From: Dolomedes plantarius
Lineage: Eukaryota > Arthropoda > Arachnida > Araneae > Dolomedidae
DNA: 64,000 nucleotides
Direction: 5' to 3'
Assembly: GCA_907164885.2 (NCBI GenBank)
Contig: OU015492.1
Location: 203,091,504-203,155,503 of the forward strand
Under the pieces are notes generated by a model, which saw only the letters and a program-made list of their open reading frames with translations, was not told where the DNA came from and searched no databases. Positions within the stretch are counted from its first letter, which is position 1. Every line of letters starts with the position of its first letter. Of the stretch, positions 21,673 to 35,204 are shown one piece after another. Both the position numbers and the translations under genes were made by a program.

Positions 21673-22813
21673 TGTAATCAATGGGTCACCAATTATCGTC
21701 CTCCCGCATTTGTGCCTTGGTGTTTTGCCATTAGAGTAGTATTAATCAGAATTTTATTATGTTTTCGTTTCAGTAACGGCTGGAGTTTGCATAGCAAGTG
21801 TTTTGTTAATTATTGACGTTCGCATGCGGGTCCAGTATCAGTGCTCTTTAGACAACGATTTCTGTGTGCTGCGCATGATATTTAATGCAGATGGAAGTAC
21901 TTCCATTATCGTTAAATATTTGAGGTAAAATATGTTGCTGCTAGGGAAATGTTAAACAGATAAGTGTTTATAGCCGTGTGAATTATTGTTATCTGTTGTT
22001 GTTGTTGAGCCAGATTGCTTCGAATTAAGCGCATTTGCGTTAAAAAAAGGTAACATACCTTATAGGAGCTTCATCCTTCTCATTATTGCTGCCAGAGTTT
22101 TATATAACAGTTTAATTGGTTGCCAATTTATTTGAAACTAGTGTATTTTAATTGACTAACGGTTCCCGAGTTATTAGAGATTTGCCTCACTCGATAACTG
22201 TTCACTTTACACCTGTGATACAATCTTACCCAGGTATTTGAAAGAAAAACTTTTTGTACAGTCGAAACTGCTGGAAGTGAATATGCAATTGCGTATTAAT
22301 GTAGAAAAATATTTAAGTCGCTGTCTCCCCCACCCCTCAAAAAATATTATAAGTCGCTGTCTGCCCCCCCCCCCTCAAAAAATATTATACATAAAATGTA
22401 AAATGCTGCTCACATTTGGTAAGAGAAGCATTTTCCCCTGAAAACATTATAAAATAACGTTCACGTATAGTAAGAGAAATATATATTTTTTCCTGCAGAA
22501 AAAGAGTAGAAGGGTGCTTGTTTAGTTATCAATTCTGTGTTTGCTGTGCAAAGGGTGTTAAGGCATGTTTAAAAAATCAAGGGCTACTGCAGGGTACAGA
22601 AAGCTAAGTCCGATTCCACTCCTAAATATTGTTATTCCTCAGTGAAAATTTGGGATATGTGAAACAAAGCGCAAACATGTTAGTGTTAAAGGGGTTATGT
22701 CCCAATCAAGGACTTAACACACTTTACTCAACAAAAATAAAATTAGAAAAATAAGAAAAATTTAAAAATTAAACTTTAAAAAACTGACTTTACAAAAGCA
22801 GTTTTATTTTCAA
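21673..22813. other. no recognisable gene
   Basis: Contains two C-rich words TCGCTGTCT..CCCC..CAAAAAATATTATA in tandem near 22317 and 22352. Otherwise nothing identified. Confidence 0.45.
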
Positions 22814-23347
22814 CTAGAAGGTAACCCGTCATTTTGACGTCATAATACTAATAATGACGTCATAATGGAAAAAGTATATGAAAGTTAAAAAAATATCCCG
22901 AATTATCTAACAATATTGCATTTAATCCACACCTTGTAAAAGCAAACCAATTCATTATTTTTTATTTATTTAGTTTTTTATGCGATTGGAGTAGTAGACT
23001 GCCATCCAGTTTTTTACAGATCACTACGCGATATGAATACTTGAGCTACTTATTCATTCACATTCAAGTTCATTTACTTTCAGAATTCATCGCAAAAGTA
23101 AACAGATTTTTTAAAAACTGTTAAATATACAGCTAAAAACATCCAATTTTTTTGTTGTGAATGTTTTATAGAAAAATAGGCTGAACAAACGTGATTTGAT
23201 GGAGAAGATATTAGTTTTTAGGTAAGAAAAAATTCTGATCTGAAATTGAAATTAAGCCTAACCGGCTGTTTGTTTACTGAGGGCTTCAATTGAAAGATGA
23301 GTACAACCCGGAAGTGTTATACAGAGACAACGGCTATTATATATATA
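22814..23347 (-). mobile_element. Helitron-like element, family 2, copy 2
   Basis: On the minus strand the 3' terminus is the CGTCAAAATGACG stem, then GGTTACCTT and CTAG (ending at plus 22814). It carries the same body as the copy at 9123 but with a single 3' end. Two TGACGTCA octamers lie within 40 bases of the end. Confidence 0.65.
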
Positions 23348-24171
23348 ATTCCGTTTTTTTTTTTTTTTCAAAACTACGATTTTGGACTTGACACTCTTTA
23401 CACTGCAAACACAGAATTAACGCCTGTGAAGAAACACTGTAGTTGAATGAAAGAAGAAACTTTGAATTAAAAGTTTTCCGCTCTTTTATTATGATTAGTT
23501 AAATAAATTCAAGAATGATTTAAATTATGCTATTAAATTTTGTACAATATTTTATAAAGTGAAGGAAGGAGGTAGTGTGTTGCGGTCGCCTTGGAATTCC
23601 TAGGGGAAACACTAAGAGAGAATGATGAGCCAACTTTTTTAAAGTAAGTTGAAAAATTGAAAGTTGAAAGTTATAAAGTAAGAAGAATATGGTGTACAGA
23701 ATTTACAGAATCGGGAAGATCTGAACGCGCTGGAGCGGTGAGTTGGGGTTGTGTAGTAGCGATTGTGTGTTAAGCTGAATCGTTGGAAGCTGGGACAGTA
23801 GAGATAGATACAGAGAGAAGGTCATCTCTAACAACTCATCATGTCTGGATGAATAACGGAACCAGCGGGGAAAGTATAGGTAACGGTGTTTCCTAATTCA
23901 ACCTCCTCTGTTGTAAAGATTTCAGGCCATGTAATTATTGCTATGCAATCGGGAAAAATGATTTGGTGACATAGATTAGGAAAGTTAAAATGTTATTGGC
24001 ATGGCTACTAATCCGAACGCTCTGGACAAAAATTCTAACCCTGTGCACAAATTTTCGAGTGTAAGCTTGGTATTGCGAGCTGAGAGGAAGTGTAACTGAA
24101 GGACGTTAGACCGCACTGGGACGAGATCTCAGACGACTACGCCTCCTTTGCTATAAGATTGATAGTTTTTT
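23348..24171. other. no recognisable gene
   Basis: Unique-looking sequence with moderate GC near 23700-24120. No domain or element ends recognised. Confidence 0.45.
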
Positions 24172-24179
24172 GTGCTCGC

Positions 24180-24732
24180 CAGGCCCAGATTTCCGCATGA
24201 GCAAGTGGGGCACTTGCACCGGGCCCCCAAAATTATGGGGCCCACGTAATTTAATATTAAATTTTTACATATTTTTGAAAATGTGGTTTTTTGGTTTATA
24301 CAGTAAATAGGGGCAGTGGGAGATACAGAAAAAAATCCTGGGTGGGGCACAGTGCACCCACTATAGCAAAAGCATACTTACATCCATAAGAGTTTCTTGT
24401 TTATTTATTTATTTTTTTTTTTTTGGGGGGGGGGGGTGTGTAATAACTTCAGACTGATTTATTTTGAATTTCAAAAGAAAATTCCTGAATTTATTTATTA
24501 CCATTAAAAGTAAATTAATAAATTAACTCTTATTATTATTATTACAATTATTTTTCAAATTTTGGTGTGAAAGTCCCACACCAAAGTGTCGTTTGGTGAG
24601 TGTCCCACATGTTACTGTGGAAATCAGGTCCGGGAGGGGGGGGGGGCATGTACTCCCCTCTGGATCTGTCCTTGGAGGGGGCCCCCAAAATCTGATTTGC
24701 CCAGGGCCCCATTCGGTCAAAGTCGGGCCCTG
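24180..24732. mobile_element. hAT MITE with perfect 8-bp duplication
   Basis: Ends CAGGCCCAGATTT and GTCGGGCCCTG are inverted. GTGCTCGC flanks both sides exactly (24172-24179 and 24733-24740). The interior carries inverted GGGGCCC and CCCCCAAAATTATGGG/CCCCAAAATCTGATTTG words and G runs. The open frames over it (24523-24793) are repeat artefacts. Confidence 0.85.
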
Positions 24733-24740
24733 GTGCTCGC

Positions 24741-26980
24741 GCCCTATTCTTTCTAGAGAACATTCATCATTCGGTTTTTTAAAAGAATATTAATAGTGGT
24801 TTTTTCTTCGTAAAAAAAAAACGTTAATGGCATAAAGTGGACTTTCGAAAACTGGGGCTACTTTTACATATATCTATAAATTTTTATCATATCATTCGGC
24901 CTTTTCATTCCCTTTTTTTTCTGTGGTTTGTACACGAGAGTAACTTACCTGAGTGAGACTTACAGCATAAACCTTTAATCATGCTCTTAGTCAAGTAGTA
25001 AAAGGCTGGTCCACAGGAGAGAAAAAAATTTTCCCTCGGGGGGGAAAGGGCCTCAACATAGTTTATGAGGTTAACTCGATGCCGGCGTTCAGTTTGACCA
25101 TGTTAAGGCATCGATCGATGGTTCTCCTCTAATAGGTATCATTTATCCGGAGTTCGACAGGTGGCCGCTGCAAGCCAGGAGCGTGACCTGTGTGATTAAT
25201 TACAGCTTACGTTTGAAAAGATCGGAAGTCCTCGTCTGCTGATGGTGGAGAGATGGGTTTCTTCGGAGTAGGGAGAGAGAGGAGAAGAAAGGAGTTTTGC
25301 CGAAGAAATTCTTCGTCAGAGAGAGATGCTGATGATAGATGGAAAGTGGTTGGTGCCATGAAATTTTCGTTGAAGGGGAAATATACGAGGCATGCACTTC
25401 TAAACCCGACTGTTGTTCGGAATCGAGCCCAGTTGGTCGCAGGCAATTGATTTTGAGATAGAAAGAGGGAGAGACAGTTAGCGTTTCTTCCTGTACTTTC
25501 TATAGCTAGCATGTTTCCAGCCAAGGGCTAGAAATATATTCTCAGAATTTCTCGAGCTAGAATTATGCCAATTGAACGGAAAAGAGAAATCAAATTCCTC
25601 TATGAATGCCTTTGTTATTAGTTTCATAATTAGCTAGGCATGTCACTGGGAAACAATTTCCTTAAGCCAAGAAATGTTCAGGCAAAAGTCATTATTGAAA
25701 TTAAAAGTGAAGACAGTGACAGAAGAGTCAAATATAGAGGGGGGGCAAAGTAAAATAGATTAAAACGTTTACACCTTTATTATTAAAAATACATATATAC
25801 GGTTATAAAAATAAACTTATGTTATTTTAAGTTCTATTATGCCCTATCACGTGTCAACGTGTACGCGTTTCAAATGCATCGGATTCAAGATTCCCTTTCG
25901 CTATGCAAAAACATTGTGTAGGGTTGCTTTTTGAATCGCAAAAGCAAAACGTCTGGCATTGGTGTTTAAACGCACTTGCGTACCTGAAATGGCGATTAAT
26001 CGCTCCTGCGTATATGGAATGACATTTATCGCGCTTGCGTTAACGAGTGTGAGGTTGCAATTTAGTATTTAGTTTTGTTAGCTTATGATTTTAAATGAAA
26101 ATTCTAATATTTTACGAGCGCTAGCTAGGTAGAAACAAAAAATTCAATTTTCTAGGCGGGGGCAAGTGCCCTCCCTGCCCCCCCCTTCCGGCGCCACTGG
26201 TTAAAGAGCATTTCATGAGCACGTTTGTTTCCAACACTTTGTTTAGTTAGCATAAATTATTAGAATGAACGCCTTTCTTATTTGGAATCTCAGAAATTAT
26301 TTAGCGGTGGGGTAAGGTGGTTGGGAGAAAGCGAAAGGAACGTATTATGAACACGCTCCCCCCTTGCACTTAAAGATTTTTTCTTGGCTTCTTTATTGTG
26401 GGAACACTCTAACCAACAGTGTTCCGTATGAGGAGACAGAACAGTAACTACCATGCCGTGACCGAGGTTCTCACTGTATTGAATGTAATAACCAACCCCA
26501 AAAAAAGAATTTATAGTCAAGAGTTTTTGCTTCAAAATAAAAACTTCATGACGTAAAAATTAAACTTCTCATTTCATTGTCCTTTCCTCATTCCTTTTCT
26601 GATTTTTTTACCTTTTCAATTCATGCAGTAACATGATCAGCGTTGATTTTCAAGTACTTTCCTTACCGGGACAACAGATTTTGTTTGCTGTAAAAGCATA
26701 CTATTTTTGTTTTCGACCACTTTGTAAGCCTTGGCTGGCAAAACTTTGATGATTGATTGTTATGTGCTGTAAAGATATATGCATTTAACTGAATAAATAT
26801 TTGGACTGTAAACACCTAGAAATTTATACTAATTTTTTGGCCAAAGAACTTTCCGTTTGTTGTTAAACAGATCTCTAAGCACTGCGCATTAGAAGGGTTT
26901 TCCTATTCATGTGATAAAACATTAATAATAAACTTTTCCTTAGGGGTGGGATAGCATGTATCCCATGAATGCAGGTCCAC

Positions 26981-26982
<2 letters not shown>
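24741..26982. other. no recognisable gene; possible hAT end
   Basis: Mostly unique-looking. Overlapping frames on both strands at 25200-25530 show no domain. Near 26180-26203 GGCGCCACTG closes a GC-rich hAT-like terminus preceded by C runs, but no matching left end was found. Confidence 0.35.

Positions 26983-27044
<62 letters not shown>
26983..27044. repeat. AT dinucleotide microsatellite
   Basis: About 62 bases of AT. It follows the word GGGATAGCATGTATCCC, which also precedes the AT run at 62 kb, so the microsatellite may be part of a repeat family. From 27045 to 27409 nothing else is recognised. Confidence 0.9.
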
Positions 27045-27045
<1 letters not shown>

Positions 27046-27409
27046 CCCCCTTAATGGCCGTTTTTACAAAGGGGGTATGAAATTGTCCGTTCTAAGAGGG
27101 GAATCGGATAAATGGGCCCCGTAAGCTAAAGGTTAATATAAAGATAGAATTCGTAAAGGCTTCTTTCTACTATCTAGCTAGGTAGTCTTAAAATGGAGGC
27201 CGAATGTTAACAAAGTATGAGCTTAAACTTTCGCCACGACCCACATATTTTTTAATACGGACTATTTTTGGGGAGTAAGTTTAATTTTCACGTGCTGAAA
27301 TTTTTAGATGTTATGTTCATTTTATGACGAGCCTTAAGAATCAGTATATGCCAGGTTTGTTCCGCTTAGATTGCAGCATAGTGTTCATTTTCTTTCCTTT
27401 TATTTTTAA

Positions 27410-27966
27410 CTACAAGGTAACCCCCGTTCATTTTGACGTCATAATACTTATAATGACGTCATAATGGAAAAAGTATATAGAAAGTTAAAAATATCCCGAA
27501 TTATCTAAATCCCATATTGCATTTAATTCCACACCTTGTAAAAGCAAACCCTTTCATTATTTTTTATTTATTTAGTTTTTCATGCGATTGGAGTAGTAGA
27601 CTGCCATCCAGTTTTTTACAGCTCACTCACGCGATATGAATATTGACTACTTGATTCATTCGCATTCAAGTTTGTTTACTTGAATTCGAACTTTCAGAAT
27701 TCATCGCAAAAGTAAACAGATTTTTAAAACTGTTAAATGTACAGCTAAAAGCATCCGATTTTTTTTAGTTCTGAATGTTTTATAGAAAATAGGCTGAACA
27801 AATGTGATTTGATGGAGAGATACTTAGTTTTAGGTAAGAAAAAAATTCTGATTCCACATCTAAATTGAAATTAAGCCTAACCGACATTTTGTTTACTGAG
27901 GTCTTCAATTGAAAGATGAGTACAGCCCGGAAGTTTTATACAGAGACAAGGCTATTATATATATAG
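27410..27966 (-). mobile_element. Helitron-like element, family 2, copy 3
   Basis: Same body and stem as the copy at 22,814, but the terminal CTAG is changed (GTAG on the minus strand). The sequence here has many small indels compared with both its second copy at 37,869 and the family, consistent with poor consensus near a contig end. Confidence 0.65.
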
Positions 27967-28050
27967 TGAGGTATTCTGAAGTTTTTTACTTTCTTTTGTA
28001 TTACTTTAGTTGTCTTATATTCTCGTTCTTTCAAGGAATGATTTTTTTTT

Positions 28051-28150
28051 NNNNNNNNNNNNNNNNNNNNNNNNNNNNNNNNNNNNNNNNNNNNNNNNNN
28101 NNNNNNNNNNNNNNNNNNNNNNNNNNNNNNNNNNNNNNNNNNNNNNNNNN
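28051..28150. other. assembly gap of exactly 100 Ns
   Basis: A round-number N run is a placeholder for an unknown distance between contigs. The bases before it match those ending at 38,509, and the bases after it match those starting at 17,661. The frames that cross it (27909-28319 and 28010-28216) are meaningless. Confidence 0.98.
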
Positions 28151-28385
28151 TTATTTTTATTTATTTATTTATTTTTACTCAGGGTTACCTCTCAGACATT
28201 TATTACTGACCATTAACACTGAAATTACTCCCCCCCTCTTTTCCCCTTATCGAATTTGTCTTCTGCGTGTGGGGGTGGTGATCATAAATCTCCTGGCTCT
28301 GGATTACACAACTGGTTAATGGTGTGATTCTTGACGAGTGTTGCCGAGCAAATGCAAAGAAAAAGATCATAACAATTGTTTGGGG

Positions 28386-28969
28386 CAGGGATTTCCAAGG
28401 GGATTCAGGCGGACTCCTTGGGGGTCGATGGAAGTTTAAAAGGGTCTATAGTATTCCAGGGGTCTATGGGGGGGGGGGGTCGATAAATTTTTCTGTTTTA
28501 AAATTTATTTAATTTTTTAGGAATGTAATATTATATAATAATATTCCTTTTAATATGCATAAATATATATTTATATTCCTTATGTTAGTTATTGTGACTA
28601 TACAATAAGAAATTTAAGGCTAAATTTAAAAAAAAAATTGTATCAATGCATCAAGCACAACCACCACATTAATTAAAATTGAAATTTTGTGCAATTACAA
28701 TTTGTGTCTCTGAAATCTTGTTTATATTTGTGAAATTAAAAATGAAAATAGTACCAAAATAATAAATCATAAACCTAATGAACCACTTTTTCTAATTTTT
28801 TGTTCATATTCTTAGTCAAATTGGTATCTTTAAGTGTTCTATGTGCAATTATTAGTATTATAGTTATGTTGTATGCTGTATATTATAGAGAAAAATGTGA
28901 GGGGGGGGGGGCTTTGAAGAAAATCATTCTTTTAAAAGGGGTCGATGTATGAAAAAGGTTGGGAACCCT
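28386..28969. mobile_element. hAT-like MITE, second copy of 17893-18484
   Basis: Here the right end reads GGGAACCCTG, a better match to the left CAGGGATTTCC than in copy A, so the true boundary may be one base later. Confidence 0.6.
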
Positions 28970-29541
28970 GTTTGGAGTAAAATACTACATTTCTCCCGAA
29001 AAAACTCTCAACAAAATGTGACCTGCCATGTATTGCAGATGATAGCATACTCCCGATCGCAGGTTAAAATTCTAAAAACTCAAAATATTGTGCGAGAGCA
29101 AAACAGAGCATCCCATTTAGCCCGTTTGGACTTATTATGAGTGTAGGCCAGTCTGATCTCTGCTGAGGTAAGTGTCTCCCCGCATGACTCTGGGAGAACA
29201 ATGGATTTGCACTGAGGAGCCGACTGCCGTCGCTGGCGGACACCCAAGCGCACACCGGCGTCGGAACGCGTGACATTTAGGAGGGAGAAGAATTTTCGGG
29301 GATTGTGCGGAGGCAAAACAAAAAAAAAATCGAGGAGTGAACGGGGTGTTATGGAGACACATGGCCGGAAGTTTTAACTTTTGCCACTCTTGTTCTTTCT
29401 ATGATCCGCTCTGTACCTCGACCTACCACAAAAATGTTAACTCTTTTTAATCTACTATATGATCCCTTTTTTTTAAAGTTTCTAGGCCGAGAATTTTTAT
29501 CTCCTCAAAGAGAAATATGTCTAAGGAGGATTAAGTATAAA

Positions 29542-30947
29542 TAGGGATACGTGATTTTCGTATTTACGAAATAGATGCGAATAGATGCGAAAATTGATTT
29601 TTTTAACTACTTTTCGGCGAAAACTCGGCGATAAACGGCTTTTTTAAGCGAAATTAGGTAATAACAGCAGACCTGCCAACTTTCCGGATTTACCCCCCCG
29701 ACAATGCCGGATTTTTAATGCATCATCCGGGTTTCCGGGATTGCACTAAATTACCGGATTCCGAAACGTAAAAAAAAAATAACGCTAGTTTTAACAACCC
29801 CTCACAGTACGCAAATGTGGGAGAGGATGTTTAGTTACATAACAAAAATATCTACTCAGTTCAGGTCATCTATGTCAAAGGAAACCTTAGAAATTTGCTA
29901 ATGTGCTAATCTACCCACCAGGACAGTGTTACGAAGAACAATTTGACCATGAATTTTTAAAATTGCAAAATCAGCTACAGTAAATGCTACAAAATTCCAA
30001 CATTTTCTGCAATTAATTAAAACAAACATAAAGAAATAGAAGTACTCACAAATATAGACTGCCGGGGTCCCCTGCTAGTGTAAAATCATGTACATTAAAA
30101 GTATGATTATAAATTTCAAATATATAACTTTTGTTTAATTATAATTTCAAGATGAGCTAAAACAGTAAGGAAATATTTCGAACTATGTAATATTACAAGA
30201 GATCCTATAAAACTATAAGAAAGATACATTTTGATTCTTTTATTATAATTTTTACTATACTGCTTTGTGTTATGTCGTTATGTCATGCACGGTAGAAATA
30301 TTGCAGGATTTGCTCTTACTGAGGTTGGCCGGTCGTACTTAGTACATAATTTATTAACATAATAGCTTTAATAGACCATCCGCGGTCTCAACTGAGAAAT
30401 GTCACTCTCCTTCGGCTGTGCTCCGAATTTCACCGGGACGTTTGCCCCCGTACGGGAGTCTAACCTAAAATCTAACTGTTAAAATAACCATCAAGATTTC
30501 TGGAGCAATTTAGTAGGTTTATAGAACGTCCCTTGAGAGCCAAGTCAAGGGTATTTCAGCTATTACAGAAGTCACCCAAGAGACTCCTGTTGATGTTATA
30601 AGATTTTAATTGAAACGAAATGGCTGCTACCTTAACTTTGTGAAGGCAGAGCTATACAAAGCCGGTATCGTCCGTAACAGAGTAGATGCTGAGCTATTTA
30701 GCATGTACAACAGAGTAATTAATGACAGAATGCAAAGACTTAAGGAACATAATGTGGAGACTAATATGATGTTAACTTTTAACTAAGAATTTTGATAGAA
30801 ACTTATTCAAGTAAGTAAAATTGTAATTTTTTTATAAATGCGAAATTTTAAATAAATTTTTATTTTCGAATAAATGCGAAAATTTGTATATTGCCATTTT
30901 TTTTTCGAAATTTCGATATTTTTTATGCGAAATTTACCGCATCCCTA
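29542..30947. mobile_element. hAT remnant, second copy of 19058-20469
   Basis: The left AGTATAAA duplication is intact (29534-29541). The right one has lost a base (AGTATAAT). A nested element is at 29668-30336. Confidence 0.75.
29668..30336. mobile_element. nested hAT-like MITE, second copy of 19183-19855
   Basis: The left end CAGACCTGCCAAC is intact. The right end is damaged (GTTGGCCGGTCGT), which I attribute to consensus error. Confidence 0.6.
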
Positions 30948-31284
30948 AGTATAATATTTAAGTTTTTTTTAAAAAATATATATGTAATTATATCTTCACA
31001 ATCAGCATTCCAAGCGCCTATTATCTTTTCCCTGTCGCGTTCTGTACATCCCCTATGAGTTAAAATGATTCAGGATTGAACATTTCAACATCTATCATCT
31101 TCTAGGAAATTTCAGTCTGTCATTAAATATTCATATCGTTCTCGTGCAAGCGTTTAACCACTTAGAGAATTCAAGGAAAGTGTATTCTTGAAGACAGGTT
31201 TCATAATAAAAAAGAAAACACTCCATAGGGCATCATAACGTTTCCGTTTATCTGTTTCCTGAAAGGAGGCGGGACGGAAATTTC

Positions 31285-31317
<33 letters not shown>

Positions 31318-31555
31318 ATTCAGTGATCTGTTCTGAACTCATGTAACTCTCAAATGTGCTTGAAGCTATTATTGGCTTTCAAATGAACCACGTATAGTTG
31401 TAAACATGGCATTTTATACTTAAAAAATGAGATTTTTTTTTGCGATTTGATCTCTCGAAGGAAGCAAATGGGCATGAGATTGAGAGACTAGATGCTACTG
31501 TACGAAAGATCCAGAGATCAATCACGGAAATAAAAGTTTACAGCATCAATAATTA

Positions 31556-32150
31556 CCTTTTTGAAATAAAGAGATATACGATATTAAACTTCCTAATGGG
31601 ACGTTTTATCTGCACGTGGGAAATCACTGAAAATCTAAAGTGTGGTTATTTGAAGCTTTAATATTTCCTATGAAATGAAGAAATAAAATTTTGAATAAAG
31701 AGATATACGATACCTTTTTGAAATAAAGAGATATACGATATTAAACTTCCTAATGAGACGTTTATCTGCACGTGGAATCACTGAAAATCTAAATGTGGTT
31801 ATTTGAAGCTTATAATTTCCTATGAACTGAAGAAATAAATTTTGAATAAAGAGATCTACGATACCTTTTTTGAAATAAAGAGATATACGCTATTAAACTT
31901 CCTAATGAGCGTTTTATCTGCACGTGGGAATCAATGAAAATCGAAATGTGGTTGTTTGAAGCTTTAATATTTCCTATGAAATGAAGAAATAAAATTTTGA
32001 ATAAAGAGATATACGATACCTTTTTGAAATAAAGAGATATACGATATTAAAACTTCTAATGAGACGTTTTATCTGCACGTGGGAATCAATGAAAATCGAA
32101 ATGTGGTTATTTGAAGCTTAATATTTCCTATGAAACTGACGAAATAAAAT
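31556..32150 (+). repeat. 155-bp minisatellite, second copy of 21072-21672
   Basis: The same four units, with scattered one-base losses that blur the exact period. Confidence 0.9.
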
Positions 32151-33301
32151 GTCTGTAATCAATGGGTCACCATTATCGTCCTCCCGCATTTGGACTTGGT
32201 GTTTTGCCATTAGAGTAGTATTAATCAGAATTTTATTATGTTTTCGTTTCAGTAACGGCTGGAGTTTGCATAGCAAGTGTTTTGGTAATTATTGACGTTC
32301 GCATGCGGGGTCCCAGTATCAGTGCTCTTTTAGACAACGATTTCTGTGTGCTGCGCATGATATTTAATGCAGATGGAAGTACTTCCATTATCGTTAAATA
32401 TTTGAGGTAAAATATGTGCTGCTAGGGACATGTAAACAGATAAGTGTTTATAGCCGTGTGAATTATTGTTATCTGTTGTGTTGTTGAGCCAGATTGCTTC
32501 GAATTAGCGCATTTGCGTTTAAAAAAAGGTAACATACCTGATAGAGGCTTCATCCTTCTCATATTAGGCTGCCAGAGTTTTTATATAACAGTTTTAATTG
32601 GTTGCCAATTTATTTGAAACTAGTGTATTTTAATTGACTACCGGTTCCCGAGTTTATTAGAGATTTGCCTCACCTCGATACTGTTCACCTTTACACCTGT
32701 GATACAATCTTACCCAGGTATTGAAAGAAAAAACTTTTGTACAGTCGAAAACTGTCTGGAAGTGAATATGCCAATTGCGTTATTAATGTAGAAAAATATT
32801 TTAAGTCGCTGTCTCCCCCCCCCCCTCAAAAAATATTATAAGTCGCTGTCTGCCCCCCCCCCCCCCCTCAAAAAATATTATACATAAATGTAAAATGCTG
32901 CTCACATTTGGTAAGAGAAGCATTTCCCCTGAAAACATTATAAAAAACGTCACCGTATAGTAAGAGAAATATATATTTTTTCCTGCAGAAAAAAGAGTAG
33001 AAGGGTGCTTGTTTAGTTATCAATTCTGTGTTTGCTGTGCAAAGGGTGTTAAGGCATGTTTAAAAAATCAAGGGCTACTGCAGGTACAGAAAGCTAAGTC
33101 GATTCCACTCCTAAATATTGTTATTCCTCAGTGAAAATTTGGGATATGTGAAACAAAGCGCAACATGTTAGTGTTAAAGGGGTTAGTCCCAATCAAGGAC
33201 TCTTAACACACTTACTCAACAAAAATAAAATTAGAAAAATAAGAAAAAATTTAAAAATTAAACTTTAAAAACTGACTTTACAAAAGCCGTTTTATTTTCA
33301 A

Positions 33302-33825
33302 CTAGAAGGTACCCGTCATTTTTGACGTCATAATACTAATAATGACGTCATAATGGAAAAAGTATATGAAAGTTAAAAAAATATCCCGAAGTATCTAACA
33401 ATATGCATTTAATCACACCTTGTAAAAGCAAACCAATTCATTATTTTTTATTTATTTAGTTTTTTATGCGATGGAGTAGTAGACTGCCCATCAGTTTTTT
33501 ACAGATCACTACGCGATATGAATACTTGAGCTTACTTTATCATTCACATTCAAGTTCCTTTACTTTCAGAATTCATCGCAAAGTAACAGATTTTTAAAAA
33601 CTGTTAAATATACAGCTAAAAACATCCAATTTTTTTGTTGTGAATGTTTATAGAAAATAGGCTGAACAAACGTGATTTGATGGAGAAGATATTAGTTTTA
33701 GGTAAGAAAAATTCTGATACTGAAATTGAAATTAAGCCTAACCGGCTGTTTGTTTACTGAGGGCTTCAATTGAAAGAGGAGTACAACCCGGAAGTGTTAT
33801 ACAGAGACAACGGCTATTATATATA
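33302..33825 (-). mobile_element. Helitron family 2, second copy of 22814-23347
   Basis: Base losses such as AAGGTACCCGTC for AAGGTAACCCGTC distinguish it from copy A and from the family. Confidence 0.65.
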
Positions 33826-34651
33826 ATTCCGTTTTTTTTTTTTTTTTCAAAACTACGATTTTGGACTTGACACTCTTTACACTGCAAACACAGAATTAAC
33901 GCCTGTGAAGAAACACTGTAGTTGAATGAAAGAAGAAACTTTGAATTAAAGTTTTCCGCTCTTTTATTATGATTAGTTAAATAAATTCAAGAAATGATTT
34001 AAATTATGCTATTAATTTTGTACAATATTTTATAAAGTGAAGGAAGGAGGTAGTGTGTTGCGGTCGCCTTGGAATTCCTAGGGGAAACACTAAGAGAGAA
34101 TGATGAGCCACCTTTTTTAAAGTAAGTTGAAAAATTGAAAGTTGAAAGTTATAAAGTAAGAAGAATATGGTGTACAGAATTTACAGAATCGGGAAGACTG
34201 AACGCGCTGGAGCGGTGAGTTGGGGTTGTGTAGTAGCGATTGTGTGTTAAGCTGAATCGTTGGAAGCTGGGACAGTAGAGATAGATACAGAGAGAAGGTC
34301 ATCTCTAACAACTCATCATTGTCTGGATGAATAACGGAACCAGCGGGGAAGTATTAGGTAACGGTGTTTCCTAATTCAACCTCCTCTGTTGTAAAGATTT
34401 CAGGCCATGTAATTATTGCTATGCAATCGGGAAAAATGATTTGGTGACATAGATTAGGAAAGTTAAAATGTTATTGGCATGGCTACTAATCCGAAGCTCT
34501 GACAAAAATTCTAACCCTTGCAAAATTTTCGAGTGTAAGCTTGGTATTGCGAGCTGAGAGGAAGTGTAACTGAAGACGTTAGACCGCACTGGGACGAGAT
34601 CTCAGACGACTACGCCTCCTTTGCTATAAGATTGATAGTTTTTGTGCTCGC

Positions 34652-35204
34652 CAGGCCCCAGATTTCCGCATGAGCAAGTGGGGCACTTGCCCAGGGCCCC
34701 CAAAATTATGGGGGCCCACGTAATTAATATTAAATTTTACATATTTTTGAAAATGTGGTTTTTTGGTTTATACAGTAAATAGGGGCAGTGGGAGATACAG
34801 AAAAAAATCCTGGTGGGGCACAGTGCACCCACTATAGCAAAAGCATACTTACATCCATAAGAGTTTCTTGTTTATTTATTTATTTTTTTTTTTTTTTTGG
34901 GGGGGGGGTGTAATAACTTTCAGACTGATTTATTTTGAATTTCAAAAGAAAATTTCATGAATTTATTTATTAACATTAAAAGTAAATTAATAAATTAACT
35001 CTTATTATTATTATTACAATTATTTTTCAAATTTTGGTGTGAAGTCCCACACCAAAGTGTCGTTTGGTGAGTGTCCCACATGTTCATGTGGAAATCAGGT
35101 CCGGGAGGGGGGGGGGGCATGTACTCCCCCTCTGGATCTGTCCTTGGAGGGGGCCCCCAAAATCTGATTTGCCCAGGGCCCCATTCGGTCAAAGTCGGGC
35201 CCTG
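34652..35204. mobile_element. hAT MITE, second copy of 24180-24732
   Basis: GTGCTCGC flanks both sides (34644-34651 and 35205-35212), as in copy A. Confidence 0.85.

Larger units (their letters stand above)
17661..28050 (+). repeat. copy A of a 10.4-kb direct duplication
   Basis: The whole block recurs at 28,151-38,509 in the same order and orientation. Differences are almost all single-base insertions or deletions and homopolymer length changes. Both copies carry the same nested elements with the same target-site duplications, and neither has an extra insertion. The block ends exactly at the N run. Confidence 0.97.

Noticed and set aside
24593..24793. frames of about 65 codons on both strands near 24.6 kb
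   Set aside because: They are translations of the hAT MITE ends and G runs.
25200..25530. overlapping frames on both strands as a gene
   Set aside because: The frames on opposite strands are of similar length, have no domain, and are broken in the second copy of the block by small indels.
27909..28319. 136-codon open frame across the N run
   Set aside because: It exists only because Ns are read as unknown residues; it bridges an assembly gap.
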